Positions 8,837-17,166 of a stretch of 64,000 bases of DNA are shown here, piece by piece. The stretch is taken from positions 8,072 through 72,071 of the forward strand of contig JBFXCU010000014.1 of NCBI GenBank assembly GCA_050181835.1, in the 5' to 3' direction. Within the stretch, counting starts at the first letter, position 1. Every line of letters begins with the position of its first letter. The position numbers were made by a program, and so were the translations under genes. The notes under the pieces were generated by a model. That model ran no database searches and was not told the origin of the DNA. It saw nothing but the letters and a program-made list of their open reading frames with translations. This stretch comes from CAILZL01 sp050181835 (GTDB lineage Bacteria; Pseudomonadota; Gammaproteobacteria; Steroidobacterales; Steroidobacteraceae).

Positions 8837-11698
8837 CTACTCCAACTGCATTTCCATACGCACCACGCCATTGGGTGACTTTGCGTCATTGCTGCTGGCG
8901 GTCAAGAAGAGGCGCTCTGCAGTGAGTTCGCTGTTGGCCAGCAATGCAGCTTGAACCGCTTTGGCGCGATCGTGGCTGAGTGCATCACGTTCGGCATCAC
9001 CAATGGCGAATTGAGGTTTGAGCGTAGCCTCCAGATAGCCAATGTTATTGACAATACTGTCATCTGCCGTTTTGTCTGCTGGCAATACGGGCGCGTTGCC
9101 TAGCTTGTGCTGATACAGCGTAGTGAGCGCCTTGAGTCGTTGTGCTGTGGTGGTGTTGACGGTGTCAGGTAACTCAGCAGCGAGTGCCTGCTCAAACGCG
9201 GCCTGATTCATGGCTGCAGCATCGGCTTCATTGATAACGGTTAGTGGGATATTGAGTTTTAGCTGTGGGCGTTCCACTAAGGCTTTACTCAGGTTGGTCA
9301 ACTTGTCGATGTCGCTGCTGCTCAGCAGGGCCGAGCCCGGCGCAAAGTCCACATAGGCCAGTTCTTCACCGCCACCAAACAACGAGCCCAGTGCGGCGAA
9401 GGGCGCGGTCACAATCTTAGTCAACAGCCCAACAAAGGCTTTCCAGACAACGGGGCCGACTTTGAATTTCGGGTCATCAATGCTGCCATTAACGGGTAGA
9501 TTCAGATCAATCACGCCATTGCGATCTTTCAATAGTGATACAGCCAGCTTGATGGGTAGTGGCACGGCATCCTTGCTGTCGGTAGCGTCACCAAATTCCA
9601 GTTGATCAATCACGACGTGATGGCTGGCATCCAGTTTGCGATCATTAATCTGGTAGTGCATCTCAGTGGACAACTTACCTTTGGCAATGCTGTAACCAGC
9701 AAACTTGCCGGAGTAGGGATTGAAGGTAGTCAACTCCATGTTGTTGAAGCTCATGGTAATGTCACTGTACGTGTCAGCGGCGATGAAATTAGCTTCACCG
9801 TTGATTGCCACTGGCGCGTAGCTATCAACACGACCCGTCAACTGCACCTTGGCGCGTGAAGTATTTGCTGACGAGATGCCGCTAATCGTACCTGCCAATG
9901 CTTGAATGCCGCTGGCAAACGTGGGACGCACAGAATTATCGGCGAAGTTGGCTGAGCCATCGTCGATATTCACCTTGGCTATGCGAACTTTTCTTGTCGG
10001 TGTGGGTGCACTGACGTGTTGCTCAACATCTTCTGTGTTGGTATCAATACGCAACACTCGTTGAATATTGCTGCTGCCATCAGCATTAATGATGAAACGA
10101 AAGAACGGTTTGCGCGCCAGTATCTGATCAATCTCCAGTGCGTCCGGTGACATGCTGTAACGCAGATGGTGGAGCTGCAGTGACTGCCAGTTAATAAAAT
10201 CTTTGCGCTCGGTCTTGTCCTGTGTGTGCAGGTTGTCGATGTTGAGGTTACCGCTGAAGCTGAACTGCGGGGTTTTACTATTGGCGCTGCCGCTGTAGGT
10301 CACTATCCCCTCCATGCCGAGCTGGCCATCTTTGATAAGTACATCGGTGGTGGCGGCCACATAGCCCTGTGTGTCCTTGAGAGCGAAGTTGGTGAGTTTG
10401 ATATTCAGTTGTGAATTCAACGTGTCGAGATCAACGCTGCCGCTGGCGTTGAGGTCAGCGGAGTCATTAATGCGCAGCGTGGTATCAAGCGTAATGCTGG
10501 TGTTTGGCGCGCTGTTAAAATTGTGTGCTTGTAACTGCACGGGATTGACGGTGAATTGCACCGCAGGCGTCACGCTGCGATCTTCTAATTGCAATGTGGC
10601 GTCATCCACAACCAGCTGATTCACCCGTATGTTCCATGGTGCATCGCTGGGCGCATCATTACCCAATAATTCCAGCAGATTCAGTTGATACTGCGCGTCT
10701 AGCCACGCATTGATGTGCGCGCCACCGATTGCCACCTGCTGAATTGCGACAGCGCGGTTGAGTAAGTCTATTTTTGAATCACGAAGATTGAGAGTCGGCA
10801 CCGTGACCCATGCGTTGGTTGCATCACTCATGGGGGCGATTTGTATAGCGGTGATCACAATACTTGGCAGACTGAGTTGTAACTCCGGCACCTCGTTTAG
10901 TGCGAAGTGATATTCACCTTGCAGCGTGACCGCACCGGCCAGTAAGTGGAACGGAAGTGTATCCTGAAGATAGCCTTGAATAGTGGTGCCTTGCAGGTTG
11001 TTGATGTTGAATCGACCCACGGAACGAAGCGGTTGTACGAAAAAGTCACCCTGGAGATCAAAGCTCTCATCGGCGTTGGATTTGCCGGTGAAGTGAAATG
11101 CATTGCTATGAGTCGGTTCGGTACGAAAATTGTCCAGAGTAAAGCTGATCGGCGTGACAGTAGTAGAAAACGGTGTCGGGCGTGAGTGATCAGTAAGATC
11201 AAGTTTGCCGTTTGCCAGCTCAAAGCGGCCAATGCGAATGGCCGGTAGTGCTTCAGCGTCAGTGGAAGCGGTGGAGTCACTATCGCTTAGCGCAGCCAGG
11301 TTCAGCATGCCTTCTGGGCTGATAACCAGATTGACTGCGGGGCCGCGTAGTTGCACCAGCTTGAAGGTGTAGGCACGCTGCCATATCGAACTCATTTCAA
11401 AATTCACACGTAACGAGTCGAAGCTGACAATGGCTTCGTCATCCGCTTGCAACAACTGTAACCCCGCTATCTGTGCGGTGAGCGTGAACGGATTGAACTG
11501 TACTGATTCCAGTGTCAATTTGCGATGTAGCGTATTGTTGACATAGTCCATAGCAGCATTGCTGGCCAGTCGTGGTACCAGCAAGAAGCCCAGCAATGCA
11601 TAGGCCAGTAGCGCGGCGCTTAGCGCGCTGAGTGAACGCCAGTGACGAATTAGCCAAGACGGAAAGCGATGGCGGAGTGTAGCGGAAGAATTCGACAT
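8837..11698 (-). CDS. DUF748 / AsmA-like large envelope protein
   Basis: A 953-residue protein with an N-terminal membrane anchor (about residues 23-45, SALSAALLAYALLGFLLVPRL), then a long beta-rich region made of repeated segments such as LDNFRTEP, INNLQGTT, LKLTNFAL and LTTFNPYSGKFAGYSIAKGKLST. The last motif is typical of DUF748 proteins in the AsmA superfamily, large periplasmic proteins thought to bridge inner and outer membrane and to move lipids. A region near the C-terminus (about 760-820: VDFAPGSALLSSSDIDKL) resembles a degenerate OmpA-like domain. It converges with the PhoX-type gene. Cargo cannot be told from sequence. Confidence 0.82.
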   Translation of the reverse strand: MSNSSATLRHRFPSWLIRHWRSLSALSAALLAYALLGFLLVPRLASNAAMDYVNNTLHRKLTLESVQFNPFTLTAQIAGLQLLQADDEAIVSFDSLRVNFEMSSIWQRAYTFKLVQLRGPAVNLVISPEGMLNLAALSDSDSTASTDAEALPAIRIGRFELANGKLDLTDHSRPTPFSTTVTPISFTLDNFRTEPTHSNAFHFTGKSNADESFDLQGDFFVQPLRSVGRFNINNLQGTTIQGYLQDTLPFHLLAGAVTLQGEYHFALNEVPELQLSLPSIVITAIQIAPMSDATNAWVTVPTLNLRDSKIDLLNRAVAIQQVAIGGAHINAWLDAQYQLNLLELLGNDAPSDAPWNIRVNQLVVDDATLQLEDRSVTPAVQFTVNPVQLQAHNFNSAPNTSITLDTTLRINDSADLNASGSVDLDTLNSQLNIKLTNFALKDTQGYVAATTDVLIKDGQLGMEGIVTYSGSANSKTPQFSFSGNLNIDNLHTQDKTERKDFINWQSLQLHHLRYSMSPDALEIDQILARKPFFRFIINADGSSNIQRVLRIDTNTEDVEQHVSAPTPTRKVRIAKVNIDDGSANFADNSVRPTFASGIQALAGTISGISSANTSRAKVQLTGRVDSYAPVAINGEANFIAADTYSDITMSFNNMELTTFNPYSGKFAGYSIAKGKLSTEMHYQINDRKLDASHHVVIDQLEFGDATDSKDAVPLPIKLAVSLLKDRNGVIDLNLPVNGSIDDPKFKVGPVVWKAFVGLLTKIVTAPFAALGSLFGGGEELAYVDFAPGSALLSSSDIDKLTNLSKALVERPQLKLNIPLTVINEADAAAMNQAAFEQALAAELPDTVNTTTAQRLKALTTLYQHKLGNAPVLPADKTADDSIVNNIGYLEATLKPQFAIGDAERDALSHDRAKAVQAALLANSELTAERLFLTASSNDAKSPNGVVRMEMQLE

Positions 11699-11820
11699 GA
11701 TCGGTGCGTGAGTAAAGTGCCGGTGACGAGCGCAAACGGCAGTCAGATTGAGCTGGCGTTGCTCTGATTTTGCACGGCTTGAGCGTTGAACGCGAGGGGA
11801 TGAACGTGGTTTGTTTAGCA

Positions 11821-11845
11821 GAACGCCGACTGGGAGTCGGCGTTC
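11821..11845. other. Perfect inverted repeat
   Basis: GAACGCCGACT (11821-11831), a GGG loop, and its exact complement (11835-11845). It lies between the stop of the redoxin gene and the start of the DUF748 gene, both on the minus strand. No T-run follows on either strand, so it is a hairpin and perhaps a weak or Rho-assisted terminator. Confidence 0.6.
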
Positions 11846-11927
11846 ATATTGGACTGCCTATGTTGCGTGCATCGGGAACCTCAACCTTGTTCCCGCACCA
11901 GGCAAAGCGTCCTGATGGATAAGTTAT

Positions 11928-12506
11928 TTACATAGCGCCAAGATCAGCCAGGATCTTGTTGGTGTCAGGACGGTTGCGGAAGCTTGCTTCGGCATATTTG
12001 TGTGTGATCTTCAGCTGTGAATCAACAATGAATACCATTGGCCGCGCAACACGGTAGGCGCTGCTGTTTTCGTTATACTGAGGATCACGAATGCCGATCT
12101 TTTCGACGATAGCGCCGTCTGCATCAGAGAGCATGGTGTAACCGATTGATTGTTTGCTGTGGAATGCAGCGATCTTATCGACCGTGTCGAGGCTGACAGT
12201 GACGACATTCACTCCATGTTTTTTGAACTCGGCTAGCAAGCCATTTACTTCAGTCAATTGTTTGATACAGAAAGGGCACCAGTCAGCAGAGCGCACGAAA
12301 AATACGGCAGCGCCATTCTTGCCCAGCAGTGCTTTGAGGGTTTGTGCCTTGCCGGTTTGGTCTTGTAATGCCAGTGCATCAGGAAAGGTACTGCCCACTA
12401 CAGGGCCGGGAGGTATCCAAGCGGTGGCTGCTTCGGCTTGCGTGACTGGTATGGACAGCATCAGCAAAGCGGTAGTAACTAGAAGACTGGTAACAAGCGC
12501 TTTCAT
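11928..12506 (-). CDS. Periplasmic AhpC/TSA-type redoxin
   Basis: A 192-residue thioredoxin-fold protein. A signal peptide (MKALVTSLLVTTALLMLSIPVTQAEA) points to the periplasm. The active site is ADWCPFCIKQL with Cys77 and Cys80, a CxxC spacing like thiol-disulfide exchange proteins but in an AhpC/TSA-type context (FPDALALQDQTGK, VFFVRSADW, VTVSLD). About 25 bases after the stop towards lower coordinates are two inverted repeats. Likely role is thiol-dependent peroxide reduction or disulfide handling in the envelope; the reductant is unknown. Confidence 0.82.
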   Translation of the reverse strand: MKALVTSLLVTTALLMLSIPVTQAEAATAWIPPGPVVGSTFPDALALQDQTGKAQTLKALLGKNGAAVFFVRSADWCPFCIKQLTEVNGLLAEFKKHGVNVVTVSLDTVDKIAAFHSKQSIGYTMLSDADGAIVEKIGIRDPQYNENSSAYRVARPMVFIVDSQLKITHKYAEASFRNRPDTNKILADLGAM

Positions 12507-12603
12507 TGTGTGCCTCTGGGATTGGAAAAGGGCTATCTAGTCTATTCGTAATAGAGGCGGCAAAAGTTACATCGGGTAATCGTTGCTTCTATAGCGTGGT
12601 GAT

Positions 12604-14037
12604 TCAGGTCGAGATTGACAATACTTTGCCCGGATTCATGATGCCATGTGGGTCGAGGGCCTGTTTGATGCTGTGCATGACAGCCAGTGCAACCGGGTCT
12701 TTGTAACGCGCCAGTTCATCCCGTTTCAGTTGCCCAATGCCATGTTCGGCGCTGATGCTGCCACGGTGCTCAACAATAAGCTCATGCATGGCGTGGTGCA
12801 GTGCCTCGGTCTTGGCGAAAAAGGTAGTTCGATCACCCTGCGGCGGCAGATTGATATTGAAGTGCAGGCTGCCGTCGCCCAAGTGTCCATACACCACCAT
12901 GATGCCTTCGGGGGCAATCTGCTGGCAGCGTGCCATGCCTTGTTCGATAAAGCATGGTAGCGCGCTGATGCTAACCGACACATCGTGTTTGATGCTGCCG
13001 CCTGCACGAGTTTGTGCTTCCGGGATGGATTCGCGTAAGCGCCACATCATGTCGCGTTGGCTGTTGTTCTGCGCCAGCAAGGCATCGCGTACCAAGTGCT
13101 GTGTTTGAGCATCAACTAATGCGGCGGTTATCTCATCCGTGAGCGTATCTGTTAGCTGTGCGGTGGTGGCTTCTAGTAGTACATACCAAGGGTGCACGGC
13201 ATCAAACGGGTCGCTGGTGGCGTTGATTTGAGTAAAGACCAGTTGCAGCGCGCTGCGTGGCATCAATTCGAAAGTGGCCAAACTGTCACTGCCACTGTTA
13301 CGTAAATGTGAGAGCAAGGCTACAGCAGTAGCAGGATTTTCTACTGCCACTATGGCGGTTACGCGAGTGCGCGGTAATGGAAATAATTTAAGTGTGGCTG
13401 CAGTAATAATGCCGAGCGTGCCTTCTGCACCCATGAACAGGTCGCGTAAATCATAGCCGGTATTGTTTTTGCGCAATGCGGTCAGGTCGTTCAGCACTCG
13501 GCCATCGGGCAGTACCACTTCTAACCCCAGTACTAACTCGCGTGCCATGCCGTAACGCAGTACCGCAGTGCCGCCAGCATTGGTCGATAAGTTGCCGCCG
13601 ATCTGACAAGAGCCTTCTGAACCAAGGCTTAAAGGAAACAATCGTTGCTGTGCTATTGCAGCTTGTTGTGCTTCCGCAAGGAAGCAACCCGCCTCAACCG
13701 TTAACGTATAGTTGTCTGCGTCAATATGACGTATGCGCTTCAGTCGCGATAGCGATAGCACGATCTGCGAACCATCACTGGCGGGTGTGGCGCCGCCGCA
13801 GTAACTCGTATTGCCACCCACTGGCACCACGCCAACGCGATGCTCATTGCACAAGGCGAGAATCCGGGCTACTTGTTCGGTAGAGTTGGGACGCAATACC
13901 AATGGCGTAGCGCCGCGATACAGTTTGCGGTGATCAACCAGAAACGGTGCAATATCGTCGGGTTGATCGAGAAAACCAGCTGGGCCGACCAGCGCGCGCA
14001 ATTGGTTGAGTAACTCAGTGTTGGGTACGATCAGCAT
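12604..14037 (-). CDS. FAD-binding oxidoreductase, D-2-hydroxyacid dehydrogenase / GlcD-like
   Basis: A 477-residue flavoprotein of the FAD-linked oxidase (BBE-type) family. The FAD-binding part is at residues 35-220, with VGVVPVGGNTSYCGGATP, GSEGSCQIGGNLSTNAGG and MGAEGTLGIITAATLKLFP. The C-terminal substrate domain ends in HRGSISAEHGIGQLKRDEL and DPHGIMNPGKVL, as in D-lactate and D-2-hydroxyglutarate dehydrogenases. The enzyme oxidises a D-2-hydroxyacid; which one is not clear. The gene is transcribed away from the TPR gene at 14111. Confidence 0.88.
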   Translation of the reverse strand: MLIVPNTELLNQLRALVGPAGFLDQPDDIAPFLVDHRKLYRGATPLVLRPNSTEQVARILALCNEHRVGVVPVGGNTSYCGGATPASDGSQIVLSLSRLKRIRHIDADNYTLTVEAGCFLAEAQQAAIAQQRLFPLSLGSEGSCQIGGNLSTNAGGTAVLRYGMARELVLGLEVVLPDGRVLNDLTALRKNNTGYDLRDLFMGAEGTLGIITAATLKLFPLPRTRVTAIVAVENPATAVALLSHLRNSGSDSLATFELMPRSALQLVFTQINATSDPFDAVHPWYVLLEATTAQLTDTLTDEITAALVDAQTQHLVRDALLAQNNSQRDMMWRLRESIPEAQTRAGGSIKHDVSVSISALPCFIEQGMARCQQIAPEGIMVVYGHLGDGSLHFNINLPPQGDRTTFFAKTEALHHAMHELIVEHRGSISAEHGIGQLKRDELARYKDPVALAVMHSIKQALDPHGIMNPGKVLSIST

Positions 14038-14110
14038 AGGGGTATTCTACTGAGTTCGGTGCAGCAGGTAAGATGACTGCGTAAGATTCGTTGCTCTTCT
14101 CAGGATACTC

Positions 14111-14845
14111 ATGAGCTATTGGCTATTATCGATTCTGTTCCAGGTCGCTCTGGTGATTCACATTGTAAAAACGGGCCGCAACACCCTGTGGATCTGGCTG
14201 GTTATTTTTGTGCCGCTGATTGGCGGTTTGGCCTACTTCGCGGTGGAAATCCTGCCGGGGTTGCTTGGCACGCGCACGGCGAAACGTGCGGCAACGGGGT
14301 TGCGCAAGACCGTCGATCCCCATCGTGCTTTACGTCAGGCCAGCCAGAAGCTGGCGGTGAATGACAGCGTGGATAGTCGTCGCCACGTTGCTGATCAATT
14401 GTTTGAGCGTGGTCGCTATGATGAAGCGATGGAGCACTATCGTGCAGCGATGACGGGTATCTACACTCATGAGCCGTTGCTAATGTTGGGTCTGGCCAAG
14501 GCGCAATTTGCCAAGAACCAAATTACCGAAGCGCGGCAGACACTGGATGAGTTGATGACCAACAACCCGGATTTCAAATCACCCGAAGGCCATTTGCTAT
14601 ATGCGCGCGCATTGGAAGCCGAAGGCAGTATTGAAAAAGCCCTGAGCGAGTACAAGACGCTAAGCAATTACTACTCGGGTGCAGAAGCCCTCTATCGCTA
14701 CGCTAGCCTGCTCAAGCGGCAGGGGCAGAATGAAAAGGCCGATAGTATGTTTAAGGAGTTGCTCGCCAATGCGGAGTTGGCGGGTGCGGTGTTTCGCAAA
14801 GAAGAGCGCGAGTGGCTGGAGGCAGCTAAGCAAGAACTGGGATGA
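14111..14845 (+). CDS. PLDc_N-like membrane protein with TPR repeats
   Basis: A 244-residue protein. The first 50 residues form two membrane helices (about 2-20 and 27-48: HIVKTGRNTLWIWLVIFVPLIGGLAYF), a pattern seen in the N-terminal domain of cardiolipin-synthase-type phospholipases, but there is no phospholipase domain. The rest (about 85-240) is made of tetratricopeptide repeats (LFERGRYDEAMEHYRAAM, LLMLGLAKAQFAKNQITEARQTL, HLLYARALEAEGSIEKALSEY). Probably a membrane-anchored scaffold. It converges with a tiny gene ending five bases away. Function unknown. Confidence 0.78.
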   Translation: MSYWLLSILFQVALVIHIVKTGRNTLWIWLVIFVPLIGGLAYFAVEILPGLLGTRTAKRAATGLRKTVDPHRALRQASQKLAVNDSVDSRRHVADQLFERGRYDEAMEHYRAAMTGIYTHEPLLMLGLAKAQFAKNQITEARQTLDELMTNNPDFKSPEGHLLYARALEAEGSIEKALSEYKTLSNYYSGAEALYRYASLLKRQGQNEKADSMFKELLANAELAGAVFRKEEREWLEAAKQELG

Positions 14846-14849
14846 TTAA

Positions 14850-15002
14850 CTAGGATTGTTTGAATAAACGCGACAATCCCGCCCAGAAAAGCCCTTCGAA
14901 AATGATACCGATCAGCAGCATGATTCCACCAAGGACAGGTGTGGCCGCATAGGCGGCGATTATTGCGAGCAAGAACACCAAGGCAATAAGCGCGTGCTTC
15001 AT
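14850..15002 (-). CDS. 50-residue hydrophobic membrane protein
   Basis: Reading left from the ATG at 15002 gives MKHALIALVFLLAIIAAYAA followed by a second hydrophobic stretch (about residues 24-41) and a short basic tail ending FKQS. It starts 20 bases after the lepB stop on the same strand and probably forms an operon with it; GAGAT lies nine bases before the ATG. The two hydrophobic segments and tight packing between lepB and the converging TPR gene support a real gene. No family recognised. Confidence 0.55.
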   Translation of the reverse strand: MKHALIALVFLLAIIAAYAATPVLGGIMLLIGIIFEGLFWAGLSRLFKQS

Positions 15003-15022
15003 ATTTGTTTATCTCGCTGCGA

Positions 15023-15709
15023 CTAGATCAATGGTTTCCAAATACGATTGCTGCGTGGCAGGTAGTAGCGATCTGGGTTGAAGGATACCAGCACGTGATG
15101 TGCTCTGCCGACGAAGCGATCGCGTTCCACAAGGCCAATGTAACGTGAGTCAGCGCTGTTATCGCGATTGTCGCCCAGCATCAGGTAGTAATCAGCGGGC
15201 ACGGTAATGGGGCCAAAACTACGCAATGCAGGCCGCTTCGGCAGCAACATCACCGCATGCGCGACTTCCTCTAATTGCTCAGTGACGAACTGTGGTTGTG
15301 CTTTCTGTGTGCTCGATAACAATTCGATAGGAAAGTTATACGCATAGTAATTAACCGCTTTGCCATTAATTAATAGTGCCTCGTTACGCATCTCAATGAT
15401 ATCGCCGGGAACGCCGATCACCCGCTTGATCAGGCGCACCTCATCAACAGGAGAATAGAAAATAGCGATTTCGCCACGTTGCGGATCAGCGCCTTGGGTT
15501 ATGCGAGTGGTGGTAAAAGGTATTCGCCAGCCATAGGCGTGTTTATCGGCGAACACATAATCGCCTTCGACAATGGTGGGGTTCATTGAGCCACTAGGCA
15601 CGACCATCCAGTCCGCATAGGAGGAGCGAAACACCAGCATCAATCCGAGGAACAACAAAGTGCCACGATATTCACGCAACGCGGCAAACACTCGGCGAGT
15701 GGTAGTCAT
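15023..15709 (-). CDS. lepB: Signal peptidase I
   Basis: Removes signal peptides from exported proteins at the periplasmic face of the inner membrane. The 228-residue product has one N-terminal membrane helix (about 17-31) and the catalytic Ser41 in PSGSMNPT (box B), the general-base Lys95 in RLIKRVIGVPGD (box D) and the GDNRDNSADSRYIG box E. It is shorter than E. coli LepB, which has a second membrane helix and a longer periplasmic domain; many proteobacteria have this compact form. Transcribed leftward with a 50-codon gene behind it. It forms the left chromosomal neighbour of the integron. Confidence 0.95.
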   Translation of the reverse strand: MTTTRRVFAALREYRGTLLFLGLMLVFRSSYADWMVVPSGSMNPTIVEGDYVFADKHAYGWRIPFTTTRITQGADPQRGEIAIFYSPVDEVRLIKRVIGVPGDIIEMRNEALLINGKAVNYYAYNFPIELLSSTQKAQPQFVTEQLEEVAHAVMLLPKRPALRSFGPITVPADYYLMLGDNRDNSADSRYIGLVERDRFVGRAHHVLVSFNPDRYYLPRSNRIWKPLI

Positions 15710-16017
15710 TAGTAATTTTCCTACGGGATTGTCCGTGTAGATTGATGCTAGTTGTTGACTAGTTGGATCATGATTGGTTCATGGCTAGGTGTGCATAGTT
15801 TTACCGCCTGATGGAACCTGCCATTGGCTCTTGCCTAGCCAGAGTGGAGTGGCACGCAATTCAGAATGAAGTGGTTCCCAACCTAAGCCCTAACAGGCGG
15901 CACTGAATCTGACAGACGTTGTCAGCTTTGTATCGAAAACAAGCGCTCAAACATGGTCTGCTGTCGGCCCTTATGCGACATTCGCGCCTCGGTTCAAATT
16001 TTCCACATAGCAGACAG
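15710..16017. other. Intergenic region between lepB and the integron integrase
   Basis: About 308 bases. It holds the upstream region of lepB and the downstream region of intI. Several short imperfect inverted repeats occur (for example around 15800-15900, with GCCTAGCC and CCCTAACAGGC), but none forms a full attC site. No gene seen. Confidence 0.45.
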
Positions 16018-17016
16018 TCAAGTGACTGCTTTGCAGATCGTCAGTGCATCCAATGGACTAGGCGTCCCTGCTGCTGAGGAACTCAGCACATGGGTGTAGA
16101 TCATGGTGGTGCTGACATCGACATGACCAAGTAATTGTTGGATTCGCCTGATATCCACGCCTGAATCTAGCAAATGAGTCGCGAACGAATGACGCAGGGT
16201 ATGTGCAGTCACTTTTTTGGGTATGGCTGCAGCGGCCACCGCGTTGGCAATTGCCCGACCGATAGTTTGTTCGTACTGATGATGACGTCGTCGAATCAGG
16301 CTACGTGGATCGGTTGACAGTTGAGGCGCGGGAAATACCCAATGCCAGGCCCAGCTCGCACCGGCACGCGGGTATTTACGTTCTAAGGCATCGGGCATCC
16401 AGACGCCCGGATGTTGAGCGGCACGATCTGCCGCCCACAGCGCACGAGATCGCGCTAGTTGTGCTCGAAGCGGTTCGATCAACGAAGCCGGCAGCATCAC
16501 GACTCTATCCTTGCTTCCCTTGGCCTGTCGCACGATGATTACCTTGCGATCAAAGTCGATATCTTTAACGCGTAGTTGCAGGCACTCCATCAGCCGCAGG
16601 CCGGCCCCATACAGCAACTGGCACATCAATTGATATTTCTCATCCACCTCGGTCAGTAACCGCGATACCTCGTCGCGCGACAACACTACGGGAATTCGGA
16701 AGCGAGGCTTGGGGCGACCAATCTCCCGCATCCACGGTAACTCGATATCCAGCACTTCTTTGTACAGGTACAGGATGGCCGACAACGCCTGCCGATGAGT
16801 GGAGGGGGCGACCTTGCGGTCATTGGCCAGGAATGACAGGAACCCTTCGACTTCCTGAGCGCCCATGTCTTTGGGATGGCGTAGGCTATGAAACCGGATA
16901 AAGAAACGTGCCCAGTACACATAGGTTCGTTCGGTGCGCAAGCTGTAATGGGCATAGCGGATACGCTCACGTAGCTGATCAAGCAAGCGGACCGACCGAA
17001 GTGGCTGGTGGTGCAT
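16018..17016 (-). CDS. intI: Integron integrase (IntI-type tyrosine recombinase)
   Basis: A 332-residue tyrosine recombinase that captures and shuffles gene cassettes by recombining attI and attC. Catalytic residues are visible: Arg141 (GLRLME), His272 and Arg275 (HTLRH), His298 (LLGHVD) and the nucleophile Tyr307 (MIYTHV). What makes it an integron integrase rather than an ordinary XerC/D or phage enzyme is the extra segment at about 202-225 (HPGVWMPDALERKYPRAG, then SWAWHWVFPA), the IntI-specific patch needed for folded attC recognition. It is full length with all key residues, so probably active. It is divergent from the cassettes, the standard integron layout. A LexA box overlaps its promoter. 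No clear Shine-Dalgarno precedes the ATG. Confidence 0.96.
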   Translation of the reverse strand: MHHQPLRSVRLLDQLRERIRYAHYSLRTERTYVYWARFFIRFHSLRHPKDMGAQEVEGFLSFLANDRKVAPSTHRQALSAILYLYKEVLDIELPWMREIGRPKPRFRIPVVLSRDEVSRLLTEVDEKYQLMCQLLYGAGLRLMECLQLRVKDIDFDRKVIIVRQAKGSKDRVVMLPASLIEPLRAQLARSRALWAADRAAQHPGVWMPDALERKYPRAGASWAWHWVFPAPQLSTDPRSLIRRRHHQYEQTIGRAIANAVAAAAIPKKVTAHTLRHSFATHLLDSGVDIRRIQQLLGHVDVSTTMIYTHVLSSSAAGTPSPLDALTICKAVT

Positions 17017-17019
17017 GTT

Positions 17020-17049
17020 TTGACGGTAGTGTTATAACTGTTGTTATAT
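17020..17049 (+). promoter_or_regulatory. Candidate cassette promoter (Pc-like)
   Basis: TTGACG (17020-17025) and TTATAT (17044-17049) are separated by 18 bases and point into the cassettes. GTTATA one base earlier would give 17-base spacing. The position, just upstream of attI and beside the integrase start, is where an integron cassette promoter is expected. It overlaps the LexA box. Sequence-based prediction only. Confidence 0.5.
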
Positions 17050-17055
17050 ACAGTA
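17036..17055. promoter_or_regulatory. LexA (SOS) box upstream of intI
   Basis: AACTG-N10-CAGTA with an AT-rich centre (CTG 17038-17040, CAG 17051-17053) is very close to the E. coli LexA consensus TACTG-N10-CAGTA. It lies 20-40 bases upstream of the intI ATG and overlaps the likely intI -10 region. Many integron integrases are known to be LexA-repressed and SOS-induced, so this fits. It also overlaps the candidate cassette promoter. Confidence 0.85.
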
Positions 17056-17140
17056 CTATGACAAACAAACCAATTGCAACAACTACTTGCGTCGGAATTG
17101 ATTCCGGTGTTATCTACCACCCATGGTTTTATCAGTCAAA

Positions 17141-17166
17141 ATCACGTTAGCGAAAACACGTTAGGC
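17141..17166 (+). other. attI recombination site, core region
   Basis: The core site GTTAGGC (17160-17166) is the junction between attI and cassette 1: crossover is expected between G17160 and T17161. A second partial core, ACGTTAGCG (17145-17152), lies 14 bases to the left, giving the pair of ACGTTAG direct repeats (starting 17145 and 17159) expected of integrase binding sites. The outer limit of attI is not defined; 17056-17140 may belong to it. Confidence 0.75.

Noticed and set aside
15790..15910. Possible degenerate attC-like inverted repeats left of intI
   Set aside because: Only short fragments (GCCTAGCC, CCCTAACAGGC) match; no paired R''/R' and cassettes would be on the wrong side of the integrase.
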